From the NCBI GenBank assembly GCA_017625535.1, contig JAGAKR010000021.1, positions 80,553 to 144,552 of the forward strand: a DNA stretch of 64,000 bases, given 5' to 3'. Source of the DNA: Bacteroidales bacterium (GTDB lineage: Bacteria > Bacteroidota > Bacteroidia > Bacteroidales > UBA932). Numbering within the stretch: position 1 is the first letter of the stretch; the number at the start of each line of letters is the position of its first letter. The notes beneath the pieces were generated by a model that was not told where the DNA came from, made no database searches, and saw nothing but the letters and a program-made list of their open reading frames with translations. Both the position numbers and the translations under genes were made by a program. Below are positions 1 to 7,934 of this stretch, in pieces.

Positions 1-1
1 T

Positions 2-835
2 ATGCTCTCATACACCGGAAAAAGCCAGTACAAGGTTGTTGCAATTGCCCGTAATGAAGATACCATCATACCGGGGCCTGATACCAGATTCCTTGAGAAT
101 GACCACGTTTTTGTGATATGCACAAGGGATGGCGTGCAGGATGCAATGAGTTTCTCCGGCAAAAAGGAGATTGAGATAAAGAACCTTATGATTGTTGGCG
201 GCGGCAGGATTGGAGAGATGCTGGCCAAGAAGATGAGCAAAGTCTCCGATCATATAAAAATAATTGAGTCCAAACCTGACAGATGCGAATATCTTGCAGA
301 GACACTCAGCAGCAAGGTTCTGGTAATCAATGGAGACGGCCGAAACTCTGATCTCCTTATGGAAGAAGATGTTACAAAATATGATGCCTTTGTTGCAGTT
401 ACAGGCAATTCCGAAACCAATATCCTTTCTTGCGTAGCCGCAAAGAAAATGGGTGTGGCCAAAACAATTGCCGAAGTTGAGAACATAGAGTACATAAAAC
501 TGGCCGAAGGTATGGGCGTTGATGCTGTAATAAACAAGAAACTCTCCACAGCCGGACGTATATTCCGTTTTACCCTCAGCAACAAGGTGCGTTCAATCAA
601 ATGTCTCAACGGTTCGGATGCAGAGGTGCTGGAGTTCATTGTAAACCCAAGCAGTGCCATTACAAAAGGGCCTGTAAAGGACCTTCACTTCCCTAAAGAG
701 GCCATCATTGGCGGAATCATAAGGGGTAATGAGATATTTGTGGCTACAGACGACACCATAATAAAACCATACGACAGGGTTGCTGTTTTTGCCCTGCCGC
801 AGGTATTGGCCAAAGTGAACAAGTTCTTTATCTGA
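2..835 (+). CDS. trkA: Trk potassium uptake regulatory subunit TrkA (5' end outside window)
   Basis: This is the cytoplasmic, NAD(H)-binding regulatory subunit of the Trk/Ktr potassium uptake system. The visible 277 residues are the C-terminal part of a protein that is usually about 450 residues long, so about 170 residues lie to the left of the window. In order they show the end of a TrkA-C domain (about 1-50), a second RCK/TrkA-N Rossmann domain (about 61-175) with the nucleotide loop GGGRIG at 66-71 and an acidic residue at the end of strand 2 (IIES), and a final TrkA-C domain (about 195-277). The first Met is an internal residue, not the true start. The gene is convergent with the next one, with 3 bases between the stops. 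A TrkH/G membrane partner would be expected nearby outside the window. Confidence 0.93.
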   Translation: MLSYTGKSQYKVVAIARNEDTIIPGPDTRFLENDHVFVICTRDGVQDAMSFSGKKEIEIKNLMIVGGGRIGEMLAKKMSKVSDHIKIIESKPDRCEYLAETLSSKVLVINGDGRNSDLLMEEDVTKYDAFVAVTGNSETNILSCVAAKKMGVAKTIAEVENIEYIKLAEGMGVDAVINKKLSTAGRIFRFTLSNKVRSIKCLNGSDAEVLEFIVNPSSAITKGPVKDLHFPKEAIIGGIIRGNEIFVATDDTIIKPYDRVAVFALPQVLAKVNKFFI

Positions 836-838
836 TTG

Positions 839-1981
839 CTACAGAAGATTCACCAGCACAAAGAGCCAGTGTGCAATAATTCCTGCAGCCAGACCTCCAA
901 TGGTATGGGCAATTATCGCCTTTGATGTAAGTTCCCTGTATCCAAGAGAATCCAGCATTGCAGTATGTGTGCTCAGATAACCGCTCCAGCACATTCCCAT
1001 TGCTGTAAATACTGCAATGGCATTGCCGTCTATAAGTCCGCTCTCCTGGAATGTAGGTACAAGGCCCAAAGCGGCACCAACTGCACCAAGGGCAGTCATA
1101 GGGAATGCCACAAGTTCAGGACTTGTAAACCCGAACAGCCACTCAAAGACAAAACCAATCTTCTCTGCAAGGGCAGGGAGCAATGCAATTCCTTCATATG
1201 CTGCACCGGTATAGCCATTCTCCCCCGGTCCGAATGTGAACATCATTACAAATGTAGAAATGATAAGTACACCAGGGATAATTGCAAGTCCAAGATCTAC
1301 ACCTGATTTGCCGCCGTCCAGAAGTGAATTGAGTATTCTTAGGAACAGTCCCTCATCCTTTACAGCCTCGGTTTCCTCCTGGGGCTTGTCCTCTGCAACA
1401 GCACCATCAACAACAGGAGAATCAAAATCAGGCTTTGCCTTAAGGATAAGCCTCTGCACAATTCTGGTTGAAATGACACTTCCTATGAATGCCCCCACAA
1501 GACCTACAAGTGCCGCAGATGCAAAACCTCTTCCGGCCATAAAGACAATCACAACAAGGCCCATTCCAAACGCTGTTCCAAAGTTGGTGATTGAAATCAA
1601 CTGATATTTCTTGAAATACTTGCTGAAGTTCTTGTCATTTGCCAGAGTTATGATTGCAGGATTGTCTGAGAGGAAAGTAAGCACACCGCCCAAAGCCGCA
1701 ACTCCCGGAAGATTCCACAGAGGTTTCATCAATGGCCTCAGGATTTTTTCCAGTACCCCCACTACTCCAAACTCCACAAGGATTTTTCCCAATGCTCCCG
1801 ACAGCACTGTAATTCCCATAATATAGAAAACAGTCTCCAGAAGAAGCTGGTACGATGTATTCATAAGGGTATTCAACATATTGGGGACACCCATTTTTGA
1901 ACCAAGTGCACCAAAAATAATAAAGAAGACTATCAGGAAGAACAGAGGTTCAAACTTCTTTAAAGCAAGATTCTTTTTCAT
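839..1981 (-). CDS. Polytopic membrane protein with nucleoside-recognition (Gate) domains, CD0519/CD1768-like
   Basis: A 380-residue inner-membrane protein with roughly ten hydrophobic segments. It has a Gate-type pattern near residues 50-130, with the conserved-looking stretch GGVLTFLSDNPAII, and a second Gate-like half near the C-terminus (FPMTALGAVGAALG and MGMCWSGYLSTH). An acidic cytoplasmic insert around residues 190-215 separates the halves. The family resembles spore maturation proteins SpmA/SpmB and nucleoside transporters, but its substrate is unknown. It begins 13 bases after the stop of an O/P-type porin, so the two are probably co-transcribed, which suggests a paired outer- and inner-membrane transport route (inference). 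No sporulation context is present. Confidence 0.8.
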   Translation of the reverse strand: MKKNLALKKFEPLFFLIVFFIIFGALGSKMGVPNMLNTLMNTSYQLLLETVFYIMGITVLSGALGKILVEFGVVGVLEKILRPLMKPLWNLPGVAALGGVLTFLSDNPAIITLANDKNFSKYFKKYQLISITNFGTAFGMGLVVIVFMAGRGFASAALVGLVGAFIGSVISTRIVQRLILKAKPDFDSPVVDGAVAEDKPQEETEAVKDEGLFLRILNSLLDGGKSGVDLGLAIIPGVLIISTFVMMFTFGPGENGYTGAAYEGIALLPALAEKIGFVFEWLFGFTSPELVAFPMTALGAVGAALGLVPTFQESGLIDGNAIAVFTAMGMCWSGYLSTHTAMLDSLGYRELTSKAIIAHTIGGLAAGIIAHWLFVLVNLL

Positions 1982-1994
1982 ATCAGTAATTCAT

Positions 1995-3041
1995 TTATCT
2001 TTCCAAAATTTTCATCTGCCACCTTACACCCACATTGAACGTCTGGGGCATCGGATCTGCTGTTGAAGAGCACCAGAAAGCATGCACCCTCAACGACTTC
2101 TTGGCATCCTTTACAGGGAAATACTCAACGCCTGCACCATAAAATCCCAGTTCAACACCAGGAAGCACATATCTGTCATACACAAAAGGTGCACCCTGTT
2201 CCTGTGCACGGTTCACATCATATCCCCCTTTGGCAAAGATGTTCACATTATCAGATACAGCGCACGACACTTTTCCATGCAAAGAGAAATCCTCAAAAAA
2301 TGCAGTCCCTTTACCGGCATATCTGTTCATATAATCCAGATCCACAACAGCCTTGCCCAGATTTATCTTGTTTCCCAATGCCAGGTAATTGATGTAATGA
2401 CCCTGCTCATATTCAATCATATTCACAGACCAGATTGTAGATACAGCCGGTGCAAGACGCCCGTACCAGATTACATTATATGCAAAAAGATTCTCCAGAG
2501 CCTTTTGTGAAAACGGTGAATTTGTAACCTGGGCATAAAACTGATGCCCCTCTGCCGGTGAATACCCCACATTTACACCTATCTGGAACGGGCTCACGTG
2601 GTTCCAGAAATCAGAAGCAAAATATACATCAATAGGGGCATAATCATACTCTATGGTACCAATGCAGATCATCTGCTTTCCTGCAGTAACCGAGAAACGG
2701 CTGTTCGGCCTGTATGTCACATTTGCCCAATCAGTGGAATTGAAGAACGATTTGGTATCGCCATTATCTATATACAGACGGTGCCTGAAACTGTAACTGA
2801 ACTTGTCATTTATCTTTCCGTCCGCCAGAATCTTCAGATACCTCCCCACGAATCCTGCGTCCGAAGAAGGCCTCTCCCCTGTAATGTCATCCTTGCCGTA
2901 TCCTGTAAACTCACCGTCAAATCTCACATCCATCCTTATGGCAATGGAAGGATCGCCCCCTTCAGCACCGCTCTGGGCCTGCACTGGGAGTGCAACTGAC
3001 AAAAAGGAACAAAGAATTACAAAAACATATAGAATTCTCAT
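1995..3041 (-). CDS. Outer-membrane porin, phosphate-selective O/P-like
   Basis: A 348-residue outer-membrane beta-barrel protein. It starts with a signal peptide (hydrophobic residues 3-20, cleavage near VQAQ) and then has many alternating amphipathic strands with aromatic girdle residues. The segment FSYSFRHRLYIDNG, followed by ADWANVTY-like and SVTAGKQ strands, is typical of Bacteroidota Porin_O_P proteins. No ion selectivity can be read from the sequence. A TAnnTTTG promoter box lies about 35 bases upstream, and the Gate-domain gene follows 13 bases downstream, so the two form a small operon. It is reasonably sure as a porin and not sure as to substrate. Confidence 0.8.
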   Translation of the reverse strand: MRILYVFVILCSFLSVALPVQAQSGAEGGDPSIAIRMDVRFDGEFTGYGKDDITGERPSSDAGFVGRYLKILADGKINDKFSYSFRHRLYIDNGDTKSFFNSTDWANVTYRPNSRFSVTAGKQMICIGTIEYDYAPIDVYFASDFWNHVSPFQIGVNVGYSPAEGHQFYAQVTNSPFSQKALENLFAYNVIWYGRLAPAVSTIWSVNMIEYEQGHYINYLALGNKINLGKAVVDLDYMNRYAGKGTAFFEDFSLHGKVSCAVSDNVNIFAKGGYDVNRAQEQGAPFVYDRYVLPGVELGFYGAGVEYFPVKDAKKSLRVHAFWCSSTADPMPQTFNVGVRWQMKILER

Positions 3042-3074
3042 AAAAAAGCCAGGTTAAGTAAAAAATTCAAACGC

Positions 3075-3082
3075 CAAAGGTA
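3075..3082 (-). promoter_or_regulatory. -7 promoter box of the porin operon
   Basis: TACCTTTG on the minus strand matches the Bacteroidota -7 consensus TAnnTTTG. It would start transcription near 3071, giving a leader of about 30 nt before the porin ATG. It sits just beyond the stop codon of the upstream uup gene, so the porin does not depend on uup transcription. Confidence 0.5.
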
Positions 3083-3084
3083 AA

Positions 3085-4869
3085 TCAATTATCATTCAAT
3101 TCCAACCATCTCAACTCTTTCTCATCCAACAAATTCATCACCTCTCCAATCCTTACCGACGCCTCGCCCAACTCTTTGGAAGAAATCTCTCCTCCCGACA
3201 GTTTTCCCTCCAATATTTTCTTCTCCTCCTCCAAAGCAGCAATATCATTCTCCAACTGCTCCAGTTCCCTCTGCTCCTTATAACTCAACTTTTTCTTTTT
3301 GGGTGCAGCATTCAGATTCTCCTGGCTCTTCTTTTTTGCCTCCTTCTGCGCCAGCTCCCTCTCCGCCGCCCTCTTCTGTTTCTCTTTCTCCTTTATATAC
3401 TCCCTGTAATCGGAATAACTGCCCACAAAATCCTTCACCTGTCCCTCACCTTCAAAGACAAAAAGATGGTCCGCTATCTTATCAAGGAAAAACCTGTCGT
3501 GCGACACTATAATTACAGAACCTGCAAAGCCCTTCAGATACTCCTCCAGCACATTGAGTGTAAGGATATCCAGATCATTGGTAGGCTCATCCAGAATAAG
3601 TACATTCGGATTCTGCATGAGCACTGTAAGAAGATACAGCCTCCTCTTCTCCCCTCCACTCAATTTTTCAATCTTATTGTAATGCATATTTGGGGGAAAA
3701 AGAAAATAGTTCAGGAAAGTGGATATAGGAACATTCTTACCGTCACCAAGAGTTACAACCTCTGCAATCTCCCTTACAGCATCTATTACTGTATCATTGG
3801 GATTGAACTCTATCCCCTTTTGCCTGTAATAGCCGAATCTTACAGTCTCTCCCCTCTCTATGCTTCCCGATGTAGGTGAGAGTTCACCTGTAATCAGGTT
3901 CAGGAAAGTTGACTTCCCCACACCGTTTTTCCCCACAATACCTATTTTCTCACCGGGAGCAAAATTATATGTAAAATCCTCCAGACCGGTCCAGGTATCA
4001 TATCTGTACCCCATATGGGAACAGTTCACAATCTTCTTTCCCAGCCTTGCAGACTGCACATTGATGTTAAGATTCCTCTCTTCCTCCCTCCATTGGGCCT
4101 TTTCCTTTAGTTCGTAAAACGCATCAATCCTGTATTTGGCCTTTGTCCCCCTTGCACAAGGCATCCTCCTCATCCAGTCCAGTTCTGTTCGGAACAGGTT
4201 TCTTGCCCTGTCGGCATCCCTCCTGAGGTTCTGCATCCTCTCCTCCCTCTTTTGCAGATAATATGAATAATTCCCGTCATAATGATAAAGGGTGCCGTCT
4301 GCCATCTCAATTATATGGTTGCATACCCTGTCAAGGAAATATCGGTCGTGTGTAACCATAAGCAGTGTACACCTCTGTCTCGTAAAGTACTCCTCAAGAT
4401 ACTCTATTGTCTCAAGATCCAGATGGTTTGTAGGCTCATCCATCACAAGAAAATCAGGTTTCTTTACAAACATACACGCCAAAGCAACCCTCTTTATCTC
4501 CCCTCCGCTCAATTCCCTTATATGTTGCTGCGGATCTGTAAGTTTCAGGGAATAGAGTATCTCCTCCACTTCGTGCTTTGCACTATCAGAAGACTCAGAT
4601 GAAACCACATCCCATATTGTAAGGTTGCCATCATACACATTGTCCTGGGCAAGGAAAGCAATCCTTATATCCTTCAGAAATTTGATTTTTCCGTCACCGT
4701 CAGAACTTTCCACACCGGCAAGAATTCTCAGCAAAGATGTTTTGCCTGTACCGTTAGGGGCAATGAGAGCCATCTTGTCACCCTCATTAATGTTCATATT
4801 TATATTCTGGAAAAGGACCTTGGGACCGTATGATTTAGAAACGTTCTCTACTTGTAGGAATGATGCCAT
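3085..4869 (-). CDS. uup: ABC-F family ATPase, Uup-like
   Basis: A 594-residue soluble ABC-F protein with two ATP-binding cassettes and no membrane segments. The first cassette has Walker A APNGTGKTS and signature LSGGE with LVMDEPTNHLD. The second has Walker A GKNGVGKST, signature KLSGGEKRR and LILDEPTNDLD. A charged linker and a C-terminal coiled-coil domain of about 90 residues, ending in a RWLELN-type motif, resemble Uup, which acts on ribosomes or branched DNA. I chose the start MASFLQVENVSK. The longer frame adds seven residues from inside the leader, and a TAnnTTTG box at 4888-4895 would place the transcript start near 4881. A second ABC-F gene, ettA, lies at 40989-42665. Confidence 0.9.
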   Translation of the reverse strand: MASFLQVENVSKSYGPKVLFQNINMNINEGDKMALIAPNGTGKTSLLRILAGVESSDGDGKIKFLKDIRIAFLAQDNVYDGNLTIWDVVSSESSDSAKHEVEEILYSLKLTDPQQHIRELSGGEIKRVALACMFVKKPDFLVMDEPTNHLDLETIEYLEEYFTRQRCTLLMVTHDRYFLDRVCNHIIEMADGTLYHYDGNYSYYLQKREERMQNLRRDADRARNLFRTELDWMRRMPCARGTKAKYRIDAFYELKEKAQWREEERNLNINVQSARLGKKIVNCSHMGYRYDTWTGLEDFTYNFAPGEKIGIVGKNGVGKSTFLNLITGELSPTSGSIERGETVRFGYYRQKGIEFNPNDTVIDAVREIAEVVTLGDGKNVPISTFLNYFLFPPNMHYNKIEKLSGGEKRRLYLLTVLMQNPNVLILDEPTNDLDILTLNVLEEYLKGFAGSVIIVSHDRFFLDKIADHLFVFEGEGQVKDFVGSYSDYREYIKEKEKQKRAAERELAQKEAKKKSQENLNAAPKKKKLSYKEQRELEQLENDIAALEEEKKILEGKLSGGEISSKELGEASVRIGEVMNLLDEKELRWLELNDN

Positions 4870-4887
4870 AAAATGTTCTTTAAAACA

Positions 4888-4895
4888 CAAAAATA
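4888..4895 (-). promoter_or_regulatory. -7 promoter box of uup
   Basis: TATTTTTG on the minus strand, 18 bases before the chosen ATG. It excludes the longer reading frame start at 4890, which would lie upstream of the transcript start. Confidence 0.45.
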
Positions 4896-4900
4896 ATCAA

Positions 4901-4932
4901 AAAAAGGACTGCCTTAACAGACAGCCCTTTTT
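4901..4932 (-). terminator. Intrinsic terminator after the ompA operon
   Basis: An 11-position stem with one mismatch (AAAAAGG-A-CTG against CAG-C-CCTTTTT) and a 10-base loop. On the minus strand it is followed by a T run. It lies 20 bases past the OmpA stop codon and separates this operon from uup. Confidence 0.75.
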
Positions 4933-4951
4933 CATTTATGATATTGCACAA

Positions 4952-6097
4952 TTATTTTGCAACCTCAATAACAACAACTCTTGTAAGAGCGTCGCTGTTC
5001 TCCCACAAGTTATCCTGGCCACCCATAGCCTTGTAAGAGATCTGGTCAGCGCTCACGCCGTTTGCGATAAGTGCATCGTAAACAGCTTTAGCACGTTTCT
5101 CAGAAAGTTTCATGTTACCTGCAGCAGAACCTGTTGCTTTGTCAGCATAACCAACAACAACATATTTAACAGCAGTATTCTCTTTCATTACTTTTGCAGC
5201 CATTTCAAGGTTAACCTTACCTTTTGAATCAATCTTGGCGCTACCGATAGTGAAGAAGATTGCTCTAGGTGCAGCATAAGGAACCTCAACCTCTTTAACA
5301 ATAGTCTCAGCAGGTTTAGCTTTAGCCTTAGCCAACTCATCCTTAGTTACATTATGGTCAGCCTGCTCCTGAGCCAACAACTCTTTGTATTTCTTGATGT
5401 CGCCGTTAAGAGCGTTGTAAAGGTCCATATTGTTAACCTTAACAAACTTCTTGCCGCCGAAGAAATAAGTTGCACCTACAGTTGCACCAACTGCACCATC
5501 AGCTACAGCAGAACTGTAATCTCCAAATGGAGACTGTCCTACCTCACCTCTAACCTCAACGTTGATTGCCCAGAACTGGTTGATGTTGAAAGCACCACCC
5601 AAACCAAGTGTACCACCAACAAGAGCTTTGGTCTTGTCATTGCCGCCAATCTCAGCTTTTGCAAACTGAACCTGTGGACCAAGGAATGCATAACCCTCAA
5701 ATACGCGGTCAGGATTGTAACCTGCTATAGCGTTAGAGATGTTGAACATACCATCAGCACGAAGAGTGAAATAACTGTTGTCAACTTTGTCATAAACGCC
5801 GTTGTCACCATTGATGAAATCTGAATTCAATTTTGTGTTGAAACCTGCAACCTGAGCTCTTACACCCCATACAGGATTAATCAATTTACCAACTGAAAGG
5901 TTGAACAATGGAGTCATGGCTTTACCCATGCCATAATCCGAGTTGTCTGGGTTTACGCATACCTGCGCACCAACACCTATACTGATGAAGTAGTTATCCT
6001 TTGCACTCTCAGCATAGTATCTGTCCTTTGTCTGAGCAGTTGCAACTGTTGCAAGACCAGCCAACACCAAAGAAAGTATTACTAATTTGCTTTTCAT
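4952..6097 (-). CDS. OmpA-family outer-membrane protein with peptidoglycan-binding domain
   Basis: A 381-residue cell-envelope protein. It has a signal peptide (residues 1-22, ending TVATAQ) and an N-terminal eight-strand-type beta-barrel (about 35-215). A helical linker follows (about 225-265, rich in K, E and A), then a C-terminal OmpA domain (about 275-381) with the strand-helix pattern IFFTIGSAKID and the peptidoglycan-binding helix LSEKRAKAVYDALI. It anchors the outer membrane to peptidoglycan. It is the last gene of a four-gene unit (YjbH-like, His-rich lipoprotein, YjbH-like, OmpA) and is followed by a clear terminator. The leader just upstream of the ATG is very A/T-rich, as is common for highly translated Bacteroidota genes. 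Confidence 0.92.
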   Translation of the reverse strand: MKSKLVILSLVLAGLATVATAQTKDRYYAESAKDNYFISIGVGAQVCVNPDNSDYGMGKAMTPLFNLSVGKLINPVWGVRAQVAGFNTKLNSDFINGDNGVYDKVDNSYFTLRADGMFNISNAIAGYNPDRVFEGYAFLGPQVQFAKAEIGGNDKTKALVGGTLGLGGAFNINQFWAINVEVRGEVGQSPFGDYSSAVADGAVGATVGATYFFGGKKFVKVNNMDLYNALNGDIKKYKELLAQEQADHNVTKDELAKAKAKPAETIVKEVEVPYAAPRAIFFTIGSAKIDSKGKVNLEMAAKVMKENTAVKYVVVGYADKATGSAAGNMKLSEKRAKAVYDALIANGVSADQISYKAMGGQDNLWENSDALTRVVVIEVAK

Positions 6098-6134
6098 TAT
6101 TTAAACTTTTTTATTTCAATTTAACCGTAGAGGC

Positions 6135-6884
6135 CTACTTCAAATGAACTTTATAAGCCAAGCCTCCTGTAAAGTATTTGAAACCCTGGAACTCAAACTG
6201 TGCATGTATCTGGTTGAACAATTCGTAGGTTGCGCCAATAGCAAAATCCTTTGTATCGTGCTCCAGAATTATCCTCAAGTCAGGAACAAAAGAGGGATTG
6301 TATGTGATACCTGCAGCTATACCGTTAAGTTTATAACTCCTCCTGTTGTTGTACAGATATGAGATGTGCAATCCCAATCTTTCTGAACCAACAAGAAAAT
6401 GCTTTGTTGCGGCAACATAAAACCTGCAGAAATATCCGTTTCCATCTGTTGAACTTATCTGTCCGTCTCCGCTCTCGGTATATGGATCAGAAGTTCCAAC
6501 CACAATGGCCGGCATATGTTTCCAGAACTTTCCCTCCTTTATCAACCTTATCCTGGCAGAAAAATATCTGTCCTGGTTTGTGAACTTTTCACCGTCAACC
6601 TTCCAATCAATTCCTATCGTCTTTGCCTTGAACATCGTAGCGGTATAGGCCACCTCAAAAAACGGCAATATTGTAGCATTGAGGAAATAGTTGTAAGTTC
6701 CATAAGTCCATGGGTTTGGAGTAATATGTTCATTCAGGTAATTTCCCCCTACGATGAACGTCTTGTCATCCTGCATCTCTGCCGAAGGCATATGCAGAAG
6801 CCCTGTTACACCGTAGGTAAATTGAGCTGAGAGCGTAAAACTTACGCACAACAAAGAGAATATCAATATTATCTTCCTATACAT
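6135..6884 (-). CDS. YjbH-like outer-membrane beta-barrel protein (shorter paralog)
   Basis: A 249-residue exported protein with a signal peptide (1-20, ending LSAQ) and then TYGVTGLLHMPSAEM, a pattern typical of the start of YjbH-type (exopolysaccharide-associated) outer-membrane proteins. The remainder is predicted barrel strands with alternating aromatics. Family members are linked to extracellular polysaccharide export or outer-membrane assembly, but the substrate here is unknown. It sits 37 bases upstream of ompA and 49 bases downstream of the His-rich lipoprotein gene, within one operon. A longer YjbH-like paralog begins the same operon. The family call rests on N-terminal pattern and context. 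Confidence 0.65.
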   Translation of the reverse strand: MYRKIILIFSLLCVSFTLSAQFTYGVTGLLHMPSAEMQDDKTFIVGGNYLNEHITPNPWTYGTYNYFLNATILPFFEVAYTATMFKAKTIGIDWKVDGEKFTNQDRYFSARIRLIKEGKFWKHMPAIVVGTSDPYTESGDGQISSTDGNGYFCRFYVAATKHFLVGSERLGLHISYLYNNRRSYKLNGIAAGITYNPSFVPDLRIILEHDTKDFAIGATYELFNQIHAQFEFQGFKYFTGGLAYKVHLK

Positions 6885-6933
6885 AACTATACTTGTCTCC
6901 CAGTCAATTTATAAACGAACGTGTTTTCACCAA

Positions 6934-7908
6934 TTACTCAGGGTCAACAACTCCACCACCAGCGTTTGTACCGCCATGGCCATTGTGACCGTCATGACCG
7001 TCGTGACTGTCGTTACCACCGTGATTGTCGTGGCTGTCGTGGCTGTCATGAGTATCGTAATTAGGAACTACTGTTGTAGACTCAGCTTTTACACAGTTAG
7101 CAGTGTAAACAACTCCGTCAAATACGTAAGTAAGGATCCACTGGCTGAAGTCGTGGCAAACTGTAACGTTAAGAAGACAGTTACCCTCTTTGTTCACAGT
7201 CTCTTTAAGCTCTTTTGTACCGAAGTCTGCAAACTCTGCACCTGCAAGACCAGAGTTGAGGTAACCATTACCAGCGATAACCATAATCTGATTTACAACT
7301 GGATCGTTTGATTTGAAGTCTGAAATATAACCCTCAAAGTAAACATCCTTAACCTCATAAGGAAGTTTTGTGTGTGACATCACATGACCGTCATGTGTCT
7401 CAATATCCAAAACATGGGCAACGTGGATAAGGCCATCCTCATCAACCTCAGTTCCCTCAGGGAAACCAAAATTATTGATCAACTCCTCAGCTGTCATATT
7501 TGCAGGAACAACACCTGCCTCAGGAAGCTCAACGCCCTCTGGAACCATTGCAATATCAGCTGTAGTAACACTTATCTGGTTGTAATCAGCAGGAACAACC
7601 TGTACAGTTCTTGAAACTGAAATGTAACCCTCTGCCTCAGCAGTAACAGTTACAGCACCTGCACCGTTAACTTTAGTGATGAATGATCCGCCTGATACTG
7701 TTACAGCATTGCTGTTTACAGTTACAGTTGCACTGATTGCCTCTGAAGTAGTTGCATCATAAACTGTACCGACTACATAATAAACAGGATCAGCCTTTGG
7801 ACTTGGTGCCTGTTTCTCATAGCAGCTTGTAAGAACAAAAGAACAAACTGCCAATACGGCCATCGCAACTTTTGCGCTTAGGCCGAACAATGATTTTTTC
7901 ATTTGCAT
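6934..7908 (-). CDS. Lipoprotein with Ig/carboxypeptidase-regulatory-like domain and His-rich C-terminus (DUF3869-like)
   Basis: A 324-residue lipoprotein. The signal sequence ends in the lipobox LTSC (Cys about 29), followed by a short linker. A beta-sandwich repeat resembling a carboxypeptidase-regulatory domain covers about residues 45-120 (YVVGTVYDATTSEAIS, with strand pattern to the end of that block). A middle domain (about 135-280) contains a His cluster (HVAHVLDIETHDGHVMSH). The tail consists of His-Asp-Ser/Gly triplets holding eight further His, then a Gly-rich end. The His arrays suggest metal binding at the cell surface or periplasm (inference). Its position between two YjbH-like genes and upstream of ompA resembles Bacteroides loci that carry DUF3869 proteins; I name that family from memory of context, not from a search. 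Confidence 0.6.
   Translation of the reverse strand: MQMKKSLFGLSAKVAMAVLAVCSFVLTSCYEKQAPSPKADPVYYVVGTVYDATTSEAISATVTVNSNAVTVSGGSFITKVNGAGAVTVTAEAEGYISVSRTVQVVPADYNQISVTTADIAMVPEGVELPEAGVVPANMTAEELINNFGFPEGTEVDEDGLIHVAHVLDIETHDGHVMSHTKLPYEVKDVYFEGYISDFKSNDPVVNQIMVIAGNGYLNSGLAGAEFADFGTKELKETVNKEGNCLLNVTVCHDFSQWILTYVFDGVVYTANCVKAESTTVVPNYDTHDSHDSHDNHGGNDSHDGHDGHNGHGGTNAGGGVVDPE
6971..7056. repeat. Degenerate 9-bp tandem repeat encoding His-Asp-Ser/Gly triplets
   Basis: About nine degenerate 9-base units inside the lipoprotein gene, reading on the minus strand as HDS, HDS, HDN, HGG, NDS, HDG, HDG, HNG, HGG. Such arrays readily change copy number by slippage in steps of three residues without losing frame. 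Confidence 0.75.
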
Positions 7909-7934
7909 CTTAATTTAAATTAAATTATTATTAG

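Noticed and set aside
839-1981. Sporulation gene
   Set aside because: Similarity to SpmA/SpmB is through the shared Gate domain only; nothing else in the window relates to sporulation.
4625-5227. A 200-codon plus-strand frame spanning the uup start and the ompA 3' end
   Set aside because: It crosses a clear terminator and two real genes in antisense, so it is a shadow frame.
6971-7056. CRISPR-like array
   Set aside because: The 9-base units have no spacers and encode His-Asp-Ser/Gly triplets in frame; no cas genes are present anywhere in the window.
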